Shown here piece by piece: positions 10,896 through 20,870 of a stretch of 44,084 nt of DNA. Below the pieces are notes generated by a model, which was not told the origin of the DNA, searched no databases, and saw only the letters and a list, made by a program, of their open reading frames with translations. Source of the DNA: Chara braunii. Lineage: Eukaryota > Streptophyta > Charophyceae > Charales > Characeae. A program made the position numbers and the translations under genes. Where the stretch lies: the NCBI GenBank assembly GCA_003427395.1, contig BFEA01000551.1, positions 734,144 through 778,227 of the forward strand, given 5' to 3'. Each line of letters begins with the position of its first letter. Position 1 is the first letter of the stretch.

Positions 10896-11906
10896 CGCTC
10901 CCGATGTGGGCAGTCCGTCGCCTCGCATCCACACAGAATTGTCACCCCGCTTGGTCCAAGCATGCAAGCCAGGTTCGCCTGTGCGCCACAGTCCGTCGCG
11001 ACCCCACATGTCAATCGCGCATACGCGACACCAGCTCGTCGGATCGCCCAACTCTCATACCCACTCACCTTCCAAACTTACTTGTTAGCCGACCCTCACT
11101 AATCGCGCTAGCCTCGAAATTCTTAGAGAGCAAACTAATCGTGCTTGCGAAATTTATAGCATGCATGCCCGCGCGAAAGGTACGGGATTAAGCCCAAATG
11201 GACAAGAAGAGAAGAGAGGAAGTGCCTACGTCTGCATGGCAAGGCAGCGGCATGGGGGTCGTAGCCACACTGCACACATCGATCCGGTCATGCAGGCATT
11301 TAGGCCAATTGGAACGGAGCATGCGAGGCGAGGAAGAAGGAGAAGGCGGGCATATACAAGGGAATCAAGAAAGAAGAAAGATACAGTTACAATCGCGCCC
11401 ACCAAAATGATAGTTACGCAGGATTAAGGGCCCGATCCAGTCAGAGCCCAGTTCCCAGTGCAGCAAGATGCGCGCAGGCGCGTTGCAACAAAATTCAAAG
11501 TACCTAAATTCCTATCCTAAGTCCTAATTGCAAAGGGAAATTTCGAAAAAGCAGAAAAGAAAAACAGTTCAGCGAACCCGCGGGGGCTCGACATCAATTG
11601 AAAATTCAAAAACAATATTCCCGTGCGATGATCGCGCAAAAATTCCCAGTGCTCACAGCAGAATAAGAAAGAAGCTAAGGTACAGTTATTTCTTGCGCCC
11701 ATCATGGCGCGACCATCCAACCGTCGGTACGGGATTTTACCGACATCAATCCGACAATTTTCAACAGAAAACGAAGAGAAACGAGGGCATTCATGCAACT
11801 AGCCCACCAAACCCATCTTTCCACAGCCCACCCCTTCGACCCGTCGCATTGCCCCAAGTAGCCTGGCGCAGAAAGTCGCGCAATTACAGAAAATAGTTCA
11901 TCACAG
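10822..11906 (-). repeat. 5' LTR-like direct repeat of the gypsy element
   Basis: This is the second copy of the direct repeat, starting TGTGATGAAC on the minus strand at 11906. It contains the same embedded (TC)n array (10822-10893) as the other copy. The LTR probably continues below 10822, because copy 1 is cut by the window edge at this point and nothing can be compared further. On the minus strand, a TATA-like CTGTATAATTTT lies near 10740-10725, just past the array, and could serve as the element's promoter. That is an inference from sequence only. Confidence 0.7.
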
Positions 11907-12247
11907 TGGCGTGGCAATGCCCCTGGTCCCGTGTACATGTGGAGAAAAGCCAGCACCGTCCCACCAGTCCGCCATCCGCCACAGTCCAGTGTTCAGGCCG
12001 GGACGGATACCACAACTCGTGTGGCGCTTAGGCCTGACGATAGTTTAATTTGAAGCAGCTCTGGGCGTCCCTAGTTGGACTGCTCAAACTACGAGATGCT
12101 CTATGGGGGCACACTGGCATGTCCAAGCTACGACTTTCTGTAGAAAGAGCGTTAGCAACAAGTACCGTGCTCTTAGCTTTTAGCGGCCAGATACCCTGGG
12201 CAAAGAAGCTCATTGAACTGTGACCAATGAAGTGGGACTGGTTCAAC

Positions 12248-12913
12248 ATGAAGCAACCCATTGTTTACGGCCTAGTTTCGCCTTGGTGTAAGAAGGTGTA
12301 CATAGGGAGGTCAATTAGAGGAGCAACAGAAAGGTGGTGGGAGCACGTGAGGTGTGCGGAGACAAGAAAGGTAAGGAAAGCGTGAAAACTGTATCAGTGG
12401 TTGAACAAGTATGGATGGGGTAAGTATATAGTCTTACCTATAGCTACCACAGACGTCGGAGGCATAGCGGACCTGGAGAAAACCTTGATCAAGCGTTTCT
12501 CTCCTTCGTTAAATGTAGTGGGAACCAAAAAGGTTGGGAAACCCAAAAGGAGGATGGGTAGAAGGGAGCGGAAGGCGAGGAAGGGCACAATGGAAATTGT
12601 ACCCGAACGTACCAAACTGATTGTCTTCCGTTCTCAGCATAGCTCGGCAGGTAACACCAGTCCGAAGTCCATACTGCAATCAGCTCATAAAGCAAGAATG
12701 AAAGGGGTAGAAGCATTTAGCGAAGGTGGAAAGGTATGGGGAGAAGACTGGGCTGTAGTTAAAAGGTTGTTCGGCACCTCAACAGTCATAACGGTCGAAG
12801 GGAAGATCTCATTTGGACACGCTAAAACACGTTTTGAAAACGGGGGTCATTTTTGGATCACCCCGGTAGTTCAGACGGTTAATGCGAGAGAGAAAGGAAA
12901 AGGTTATTTGCGG
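12248..12913 (+). pseudogene. GIY-YIG endonuclease domain of the Penelope-like element
   Basis: From ATG 12248 the protein has V-Y-G at residues 6-8 and V-Y-I-G at residues 17-20, spaced as in GIY-YIG nucleases. Downstream R-x-x-H positions (E-R-W-W-E-H at 28-33) and a glutamate in DLEKTLIKRFSPSLN correspond to the catalytic Arg/His and Glu. An in-frame TGA at 12383 sits between the two halves. A Lys/Arg-rich linker (KPKRRMGRRERKARK) follows, and the frame meets TAG at 12914. The domain would nick target DNA to prime reverse transcription. Confidence 0.75.
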
Positions 12914-14971
12914 TAGCTTCAAGAGATGTCACACAAGCGCAGAGAGCTATCTGGCATGCCCATCGATAAGCTCATGCACTTGTACAGCAGTGCTGGTAGT
13001 TTTCAGGAAAAGAGTACGAGGAAAAAGGTCAAGGACGTTATCGCAAATGCAGTGTCTAAGAAGGCGTGTGTAAATGTGAGGAAGAAAATTACAGTCAAGG
13101 TCCGGTTTAGAAAGGAGATCAAAAAGAGTGAGATAAGGCATGTACTGGTGAGCAAAATTAGCTGTTGTGAACTGCACCCTGCCATTACAGGCCTGCTGAG
13201 TAGGAAACTGAGAGTCGTCTGGCGTAGAAATCGGAGCGTATCCGAAATACTCTGCAACCACAAGGCGTACAGTAAGAAAGAGGACTCCAGTTGCACTTGT
13301 GCTCATTTTGACTTACCACGGTCGGACAGTCACATCCTCACCAGGATTGCGGACGTCGGATTGTTACCCCAGTTCGTTTTAAATGGTAAGAACGTGACCT
13401 GTCCCAAGCTCAAGACGACAGAGGAGGAGCTGAGCATAAGCATCAGACAAGGACTGACTGCAGCCTTAGGCCAAAAGGTGGCCCACACGCTCAATGACTG
13501 GCAGCTAGGTGGTTGTTTCATGTCTGGTTGCAACCGAACTGAAGAAGCGGAGGAGGAGTTGGTCTTTGCAGTAAAGCGGAAGTACAGAGAATTGGTCATC
13601 TCTCAGGTAGACAGAAATGCTGGAGACCTGGTACTGATGTGCCCACTGCTATACCAACGAGGGCTATACAAAATGTTTACTTGGAATGCCGCGTATGACA
13701 TTGCTACCAGCAGCGAGAAGGAGATTCTGACGAAGACGAAGAAGGACTACTTAGCGCTGGGCTTGGACAAGGTTGCCGCTTGGGATAGCAAGGGTGCAAT
13801 CGGGAAGGCCTATGTCTTACCCAAGCATAAGGATCTTACGCGCTGGCGACCTATCGTGCCTGCGACTAATGAACCTACAAAGAATGGTAGCCGATTGGTC
13901 GCAAGAGCGCTGAACTACCTGCTGGCCAAACTTCCTGCAGCGACGCATTTCAACCTTGGTGCGACTGCCCAGCTCAAGCAGAACTTACAGAAGGCAGAAA
14001 AGAAGCTTCAGCTATTTGGAGATGAGACAATGGTCGCCGGTGGAGGATTCGACATTAAAGAGATGTTCACTTCATTACCACATGCAGCAAGCATGGAGGC
14101 ACTGCGTTGGCTTCTACAGCAATGGAAGGAGAAAGGCTACAGCAGTGTTACTGTCAGCAAGAGAGGCAAGTTTGCTACCCTTGGTGTCAAGTTCTACGGG
14201 AAGAGTTACGTGAAGCTCTCGTTGCAGTTACTACTGAAGTTCGTGTCATTTGAACTGAAGCACACGTTTAATGCGTGTAAGGGCATGATCCTCAGACAAC
14301 GAATTGGAGTGCCAATGGGTAAAAACTCAAGCCCACCACTAGCTTGTCTGATGTGCGCAAAGTTCGAAGTGGACTTCTTGAAGTCACTTGGCAAGGAAAG
14401 AAGACTGGTGCATGGCGTGAGATTTATGGACGATGTATCACTTACAGTTGCGTTCAACAGAGGGAAGGAGAGGTCTGTGCAAAGAGCTGTGCAGATAATG
14501 GAGAGTTTCCAGGAGTGCTACGGGAGCGAACTCTCACTCGCCCGGACGGACGATGAATCAAACACTTTCGATTTCATTGGAGCACAGATCACAATCACAG
14601 CGGGCAACATCCATTTTTTCATGGAACCGGAGGTGAAAAACGAGTACTAGGAGGAACGGCAGCAACCTGTCTTCAGATGCTACCAAGACTTCAATTCCTA
14701 CACGGACAAGAAGACAAAGATCGGAGCCATCACGGGTAGTCTCCACCGGATCCAACAGATGGGGAGCAACGGCAGTTCATTGGTCCGCCCAGTTCTCGCC
14801 ATGAAACAGGAACTCCTGCGCCGGGATTATCCCCCGGCGCTCTTCTTCTCGACCTTAGCGAGGTTTGCTAAGGGCACCAGTACTCTCAGGGAGCCATGGG
14901 AAAGGCTATCTGAGAGCCTGGTTTACTGGCACGGAGTGTCAAGACTACAACAGGTGTTCAAGCCTCTGTAG
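12914..14971 (+). pseudogene. Reverse transcriptase of the Penelope-like element
   Basis: The frame reopens right after TAG 12914 (ATG 12926), runs 574 codons to TAG 14648, and continues another 107 codons to 14971. RT motifs in order: a GKAYVLPKHKDL entry block; motif A GGGFDIKEMFTSLP; motif B RIGVPMGKNSSPPLACL; and motif C RFMDDVS, with FMDD at 14423-14434. The linker contains a Cys/His-rich stretch (SCTCAHF). The thumb-like tail after the last stop ends HGVSRLQQVFKPL. All catalytic residues are present, so the stops are the only visible defects. Confidence 0.8.
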
Positions 14972-15069
14972 ATACCCTGACTAGGGACTGTACATTAGTA
15001 TTCTTGTATAGCCCCCTAAAATTTCTGAGAAGTACGTACGTTATTATGTCTACTGCAGACGTGGGAATA

Positions 15070-15137
15070 ATATCGTTTTTGTACATTGCCTTTCGGAGTA
15101 CTATATCGTTTTGTACATTGTTTTTCGCGGAGTACTA
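15070..15137 (+). repeat. Two tandem copies of a ~33-bp unit in the PLE 3' region
   Basis: The unit starts ATATCGTTTT, contains GTACATTG and ends GGAGTACT. It occurs at 15070-15102 and again, with small changes, at 15103-15137. It lies about 100 bp after the end of the PLE reading frame and probably belongs to its 3' untranslated region. Confidence 0.7.
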
Positions 15138-15938
15138 TCTGCATACGGCCGCTACTGTAGGGATAGCATGTAAATGCCTGGTATTAGCAAACTGTAGCTC
15201 GGGTTAGCCAGCGTAAGCAGCTTGCTGTGTAGGCAGGATTGGAATTGGAACGTTCGAATTTGTTCGGCGGTAAGTTAGGGCCCATAGCCGGGCACTCTGC
15301 GGCGCGTAGTCGGATGTCAGTTCATACCCGATGGGCGTGAAGTGTACTGGCGGGAAAGAAATCAAAGTCCGAAGCTGCGCAGTTCGGATTTCCACGTATG
15401 ACGGGTGAGCATTTTACAGACTGGTAGCTGACGCGTACATAGTGCCAGTTGTCGTGAATAGCATGGACTTTGTGATAGTAGGTGGAGTAGGGTCCAGCCT
15501 GGACGCCCGTGCATGTTTAAGTCCGAGTCGACTGCGGGTGGCACACAGGTACTGATCCGGGTGCGGAAATTGATAGCGGGATTGGAAAGAAATATTGAGA
15601 AATAGCTATCGGGCCGTTTCGCCTGGGATTTGGAATTTGTAATACGCGATTGGCTGGTAGCACCTAGGATTTCCGTATTTCCCCGGAAATTCCCAGTCAT
15701 CTTCTACTGGTCAGTGCCCGCCCTTCTTTAGGCGGGAAAAAGCTTCCAAAGACGCGGACAAATTTCAAATTAGTGTGGCAGTATCCCGTAACTGACTACC
15801 GAGTAGGACGACAACGCCGCGCGGAGAGTTTAGGCATAGGTAGTCTTTTCTGTATTAATTTGAGGGCAAGGCGGTCGGCCCTCATTGCTCAGTGGCAGAA
15901 CAGGTAGGTGGGTGCTGTAAGGCGGATCCGAGGAGAAG

Positions 15939-15987
15939 GCCCCTGATGAGTGCCAGGTGCGCTTCCTGGCTGAAACGTGCGTAGGGC
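15939..15987 (+). ncRNA. Type I hammerhead ribozyme candidate
   Basis: The conserved core CTGATGA is at 15943-15949 and GAAA at 15972-15975. Stem II pairs GCCAGG (15952-15957) with CCTGGC (15965-15970) around a 7-nt loop; the closing position is a G-U pair with T15951 bulged. Stem III is minimal: AC (15975-15976) with GT (15981-15982) and a GTGC loop. The cleavage triplet is GTA, with cleavage predicted after A15983. Stem I pairs GCCC (15939-15942) with GGGC (15984-15987). Short-stem-III type I hammerheads are known from Penelope-like elements and retrozymes. It lies about 1 kb downstream of the PLE ORF on the same strand, so it may process the element's transcripts. Confidence 0.7.
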
Positions 15988-16266
15988 GATGAGCGTTTCA
16001 GTGCGTGCGGTTGAGCATGGAAATTTCTGTTGAAGCATGCACGAAGGACATATGGCCTCTGTTTATCACTATTCTTCTTCTTCTTCTTCCTTTACCTTCT
16101 TCTTTTACCTCCTTCTTCTTCTTGTTGTATGTTCACCTGTTTTACTCGTGTTTTGCCTCGTGGGCTTGTCTCAAATTTGAGATTTGCTTCCTCGAGATTG
16201 AATTCGGATGATGACAATTCCGTTTTTTTTGTTTTTTTTGTGGGACCACTCAAATTTTCACAGTGC

Positions 16267-16290
16267 TTTGACGATGGTTTAATTTGAAGC
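16267..16290 (+). repeat. Short copy of a sequence from the PLE 5' end
   Basis: TGACGAT, one variable base, then GTTTAATTTGAAGC here repeats 12035-12056 with a single mismatch. The first copy lies at the very start of the PLE open frame. A match of this length is unlikely by chance in 44 kb. It may be a remnant of a terminal repeat flanking the PLE on both sides. Confidence 0.5.
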
Positions 16291-17109
16291 CACGAGTAAT
16301 TGCGACTGCAATTGGCATGGGTCTGTCTCCTGTATCCAGTCAAACAAGCCCTCTGTCTCTCCCTGTCCCCCTCGTCGCCTCTCTTCCCCTTTCTCTCATG
16401 CTCTGTTTGGATGTGTGCTGTTTTGTTTGTAAACTCGTTCTGGATGCGGTTTGACTTACAGTAATTTCTTGGTATGCAGGTCTTTGCACTAAATATCCAT
16501 ACCATCAATCAATCGTCGTTATTGTGCATTTGCTAGAATTCTGATTACTGGTACTCAATCATTTTCTTTGTAGGGGTGCAGTTTCCACCCACTGATAATG
16601 CTGCTGATGTGTCTGGCCGGGGAAATGTCAATTGGCACCGGATTCCCTGATAACGAATGTTGACGAATGTACACAAGCTATCTTTCCGGGTCGTTGCAGC
16701 CAGAGTGAGGGTGCGTTGTGTTCGGGGGAATTTGGTAGTCTTCTTTGTATCAAGCTGTACGGCGATTGGCTTCGCTCAATGTCATCACTACCGTCTTCAC
16801 TCGAATCGAACAGAAGGTACGGTCATCATCCCCCGTATCTGGACTGAAAGTTGCCCCAAATACCGCTGTAATGACCGTATGTTCTATTTGGGCCGGAAAG
16901 ACCGCATTGATGCTCTACCAGTGAGCGTTGTTTCCTGTGACGCGCTCGTCCCTGGCAATTCATCAGTGCTGGGATCGAGGACAGGGTACGACGCTTGTAG
17001 CAGCAGCAGCAGTAGCAGAGCACCGCCGTGTGGTTTTTGATTGCATGCAGCCACGTGGGTTGTGGATGTGAGAGAGCCAAAAGGTGGTTGAATTGTACTC
17101 CTTTGAGCA

Positions 17110-17237
17110 TTTCAACTTTGACGGTTCGGCATTTTTTAAACAGAAATCGTCAGGTCCTACTGGCGGGAACGCGCTTAGGCCTGACGATTTCCGTTCAAAA
17201 AATGCCGAAATTGCAGGCAGGAACGTCAAAGTTGAAA
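17110..17237. repeat. 128-bp palindrome (foldback or MITE-like)
   Basis: The left arm 17110-17156 opens TTTCAACTTTGACG and the right arm 17178-17237 closes CGTCAAAGTTGAAA. Inside, CGGCATTTTTT pairs with AAAAAATGCCG, and AAATCGTCAGG with CCTGACGATTT. The right arm has about 12 extra bases. The loop holds the E2F-like site. This could be a small foldback transposon or a regulatory cruciform. I see no open reading frame in it. Confidence 0.75.
17162..17169 (-). promoter_or_regulatory. E2F-like site upstream of RNR
   Basis: GGCGGGAA on the plus strand is the complement of TTCCCGCC, one base short of the plant E2F consensus TTTCCCGC/C. E2F sites control S-phase genes, including plant ribonucleotide reductase. 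It lies about 770 bp before the RNR start, in the loop of the palindrome, so its role is an inference. Confidence 0.35.
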
Positions 17238-17258
17238 GCCCGAAGAGGTAAAACCTTA

Positions 17259-17275
17259 AAACCCTAAAACCCTAA
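17259..17275 (+). promoter_or_regulatory. Two telo-boxes upstream of RNR
   Basis: AAACCCTAA occurs at 17259-17267 and 17267-17275, preceded by an imperfect third copy (AAACCTTAA). Telo-boxes are found in plant promoters of cell-cycle and translation genes, often combined with other elements. The 8-bp period also equals the TTTTAGGG algal telomere unit, but two units are too few for an interstitial telomere. They are about 670 bp upstream of the RNR start. Confidence 0.5.
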
Positions 17276-17744
17276 GATCCTACGCTCGACATGGACTGCG
17301 CCTCGATCGGCTTCCCTCGAATAGAACGCACGGTCATTACCGCTGCATCTGAAATTGAAAGTTGCCCCAAATATTCGGGAGGGGGAAGAGACGGTCGCGC
17401 GACAGATTTTTCCACTTTTCTGAATTCTCGATTTCCAGCCGTTGATTGCGAAGATGAACGGGCATACATATTCAGCCTTCCTTGCCCCCCCCCCTCCCCC
17501 CTACGCATATCGACTGCCACTTTCCAAGAATCCGGGTAATTGGGACTTTCGTCCACAGTCTTCAAACTTGATGGACCCCAGGCAAAGACACTGGCAGTAA
17601 AACGTTTTTCTACTATTGCTTTGTTTTTTTTACCGTCGGCAGTAAATTGATTGTGCATCGTGTTGAAGGTTCTTTACCTGTAGGGCTCGGCTGTTGCCCG
17701 ACTGACCTCGTGTGCGGTTTTCTGTTCTGTCTAGCATTCCAGGG

Positions 17745-17940
17745 AAGCAACCGCGGAAGGACGGAGAGAAGGAGGGAAGAGCTGGAGGAAAAGTGACATA
17801 GGAGGGGAGAGGAAGGAAACGAAGAAGGAACGCCGGAACAAAAGGAAGGTCGTCCTGTTAGATTCGCCAGAAGATTGAATTGGGTTGGGATATACTTAAG
17901 GAAAAAAGAAGAAATACAGGGAAGGAGAGAAGATTTCACG
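17745..17940 (+). other. Purine-rich 5' leader of the RNR gene
   Basis: From about 17745 to the ATG the plus strand is dominated by A and G (runs such as GGACGGAGAGAAGGAGGGAA). No upstream ATG in a strong context is evident other than the in-frame one at 17875. It is probably 5' UTR; the transcription start cannot be placed. Confidence 0.4.
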
Positions 17941-18933
<993 letters not shown>

Positions 18934-19300
18934 CGAGTAAAACACGTTCTTGGATGTCAAGAGTAGGAAGTAGATCTAGATGAGAGGGCATCAGAGGAAG
19001 AAACAGCGGGGGGGTGGGGGGGGGGTAGAGGCTGTAGGTGAGGGAGGAAATGGGGCATGAGGCGGAGGCGTCAGAGGAAGAGAAAAGCGCAGGAGAAGGG
19101 GGGCAGGTAGCAGAAGAGGGATCTGAAGGCACCTGAAGAGGAGGGAGTTGAGGGACAGATAGACGAGGGGAAGGAGGACGCGGAGAAGAAGGAGAACAAG
19201 AGATGGGAGAAAACGAGGAAGAAGAGGGAAAGATGAAGATGAACAGAGATCAGAGGACCGAAGAGGACAGAGGAGGAGAGACAGAACGGTAGTGGGAGTG
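18934..19300 (+). other. Purine-rich 3' flank of the RNR gene
   Basis: After the stop, the stretch 18960-19300 is almost entirely G and A, with a G-run at 19010-19024. It may form the 3' UTR. No clear AATAAA polyadenylation signal is seen. The reverse-strand reading frames here are composition artefacts. Confidence 0.5.
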
Positions 19301-19406
19301 TGACATGGTAGAGGCTTTACGAACGATTGCAGTAAAATTGGACGGTGGTTTTCAAGGTATAGCGAATAACGAGGTGTCTTTCTGCTTCTGCCGCACGGAA
19401 AAAACA

Positions 19407-19414
<8 letters not shown>

Positions 19415-19466
<52 letters not shown>
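19415..19466. repeat. (GA)n microsatellite
   Basis: About 26 uninterrupted GA units preceded by an A-rich run. Unlike the arrays at 1 and 10822, it has no LTR sequence next to it. Confidence 0.95.
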
Positions 19467-19469
<3 letters not shown>

Positions 19470-19499
19470 TGTAGATTCAATGTCCTGCAGGTACCGAAT

Positions 19500-19975
19500 T
19501 CGGAAACGATGTCATCGTGGTTGGGCGAATATGGTCAGGTGGTTAGCCGATGACAAATCGGGAGGAGATGAAACGGCATTGCACTGTTCAGGTGATGGCT
19601 CAGCAGTGAGTTATATTCTCGGACGGCGCTGATATGATGGCGAGGGTGGTCGATGTTCTACTGTTCAGTTGATGTCACGTGGCCAGTCGGCTGTTTCCAA
19701 GACGTCTCAGCGGGCGTCCGGTCACCTGTGATGATCAAATCGAGGTTAGGTGAGACGTCCGTTCAATCCTGATATGCTGTGATGGGACGCAGGTTGTCTA
19801 TAATGGTCCTTCGATCTTAGCTACTCGTGGATGAGCAGCAGTTTCTTTTATTTGGTGTGACTCGTTCGGTGGCGTCTTTATCTCTTGGCTCTTACTTTGC
19901 GGTAGAGGTTAATTGTTAGTGGAGAGGTAGCCTATATTACCGCACCTTTGCATTTTATTAACACATTGTTCTGGC
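19500..19975. other. Intergenic, no gene seen
   Basis: No reading frame here resembles a protein I recognise. A short motif CTGTTCAGKTGATG occurs twice (near 19579 and 19658). Nothing else stands out. Confidence 0.4.
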
Positions 19976-19979
19976 GCCT

Positions 19980-20001
19980 TCACACACACACACGGACCCA
20001 G

Positions 20002-20083
<82 letters not shown>
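19980..20083. repeat. (CA)n followed by (GA)n compound microsatellite
   Basis: CACACA units at 19980-19993, a short spacer, then about 39 GA units at 20006-20083. Confidence 0.95.
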
Positions 20084-20085
<2 letters not shown>

Positions 20086-20089
20086 CCGA

Positions 20090-20790
20090 GAGCTCCCAAC
20101 GAAGAAGTGGGTCCAAGCCGGTCAGGTGTGAGGGAGGAAGGATCTTGAAAGAGGGAGACGATTGTGAGAGTGCAGCATTCGTCTCGTGGTTCCGGTTTAG
20201 GTTCGGCCTTGGGCCCTCGGGATCTGCTATGGGCTCGGTAAGATATCTGTCGAAGCATGCCGTTCGCTGATTGTCCAATTGCATTCGAATATATAATTAT
20301 TGACGCAGCAACGTCAATGCCTGAATCGCTGTCTTTGTCAGGACTTCTTCTGACTGATGTTTCTTGCATACACCATTTGTTGCCTCTCAATCTGTCTGTC
20401 TCTGTCTGCCTCTGTGGCTACTCCCCCTTCCTTTCCCCCCAACCCCCGCAACCCGTCTCTCTCTCTCGCGCGCGCATTTTCCTCCTCCTTGGGTCGCTAT
20501 GAGAGAAGCTCACATGAGTAAGTCTTTTTCTTTTCCCTTCCCCTTTTTGTCGGAAGGGGATGGCCTCGACTTCATTGTATTTATCTGTTTCTATCAGGAT
20601 TTGGACCCGTGTTCCTTTTCAATGACACTTACATGTGTGTACCTTTCAGCTACGTGCGCTGGGCAAGGCTGACGTCTTCCTGCTTGTGTACAGCAGCCCT
20701 GTGTAGTGCTATCATGCTATGACATTTTCGTGCACGTGAGAAGTGCCCATCCTATCCTTCTGCCTCCGAGCTCGCCATCCCAACAACTGG
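20090..20790. other. Intergenic, no gene seen
   Basis: Pyrimidine-rich stretches (20390-20500) break the region. No reading frame shows recognisable motifs. Confidence 0.4.
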
Positions 20791-20796
20791 GGCAAT

Positions 20797-20797
<1 letters not shown>

Positions 20798-20867
<70 letters not shown>

Positions 20868-20870
20868 CGC
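20798..20870. repeat. (TC)n(GC)n compound microsatellite
   Basis: About 27 TC units (20798-20852) run directly into nine alternating CG/GC dinucleotides (20853-20870). Alternating CG is a classic Z-DNA-prone sequence, and the TC stretch can form H-DNA. Confidence 0.95.

Larger units (their letters stand above)
1..11906 (-). mobile_element. Large Ty3/gypsy LTR retrotransposon, defective, minus strand (left end outside window)
   Basis: Direct repeats at 1-1046 and 10822-11906 bracket a minus-strand series of retroelement domains: leader ORF (10205-9825), gag (about 9170-8116), protease (8128-7400), RT (7000-5700), RNase H (5720-4999), integrase (4639-3281) and a further ORF (3284-1300). Integrase after RNase H is the Ty3/gypsy order. 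The coding region carries several in-frame stops (for example at 8752, 6078, about 4383 and 3890) and frame changes near 7512 and 5720, so this copy cannot be autonomous. The two terminal repeats differ at roughly one base in twelve over the stretch I compared by eye, so the insertion is old. I could not find a convincing primer-binding site or polypurine tract. Because the left end is cut off, no target-site duplication can be tested. Confidence 0.85.
12044..14971 (+). mobile_element. Penelope-like element with N-terminal GIY-YIG and RT, stop-interrupted
   Basis: A single plus-strand frame is open from 12044 to 14971, except for four stops: TGA 12221, TGA 12383, TAG 12914 and TAG 14648. In order it encodes an N-terminal stretch with a possible start at 12119 or 12248, a GIY-YIG endonuclease domain, a basic linker with Cys/His residues, and a Penelope-type reverse transcriptase. 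Canonical Penelope elements carry GIY-YIG at the C terminus. N-terminal placement is the permuted arrangement known from the Chlamys/Naiad group, which includes green algal members. The left part of the element appears cut by the gypsy LTR that ends at 11906. A hammerhead ribozyme at 15939-15987 probably belongs to its 3' terminal repeat region. Confidence 0.8.
14972..16600. other. Non-coding PLE 3' flank
   Basis: Apart from the 33-bp tandem repeat, the hammerhead and the short 16267 repeat, I see no gene. 16070-16130 is a pyrimidine-rich (TTC-type) run on the plus strand. GGCGGGAAA, an exact E2F-type site, occurs near 15350 and 15728, but with no gene nearby to give it meaning. Confidence 0.5.
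16790..17372 (+). repeat. Dispersed duplication upstream of the RNR gene
   Basis: A segment of about 70 bp at roughly 16795-16865 recurs at about 17302-17372. Both contain TCGAAT.GAAC, then ACGGTCAT, then GAAAGTTGCCCCAAATA. The copies are about 500 bp apart and diverged between the shared blocks. They bracket the palindrome at 17110-17237. Confidence 0.6.

Noticed and set aside
10624-11088. Several open frames through the (TC)n array of the LTR
   Set aside because: Poly(RE)/(SL) translations of a dinucleotide repeat; microsatellite artefacts.
12221-12385. Selenocysteine reading of the two in-frame TGA codons of the PLE
   Set aside because: Some animal PLEs of this group use Sec, but two TAG stops are also present here and no SECIS-like structure was evident; mutation is simpler.
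17250-17275. Interstitial telomere
   Set aside because: Only two to three units; better read as telo-boxes of a promoter.
17875-17940. Upstream in-frame ATG adding 22 residues to RNR
   Set aside because: The added residues do not resemble the R2 family, while the sequence from 17941 does.
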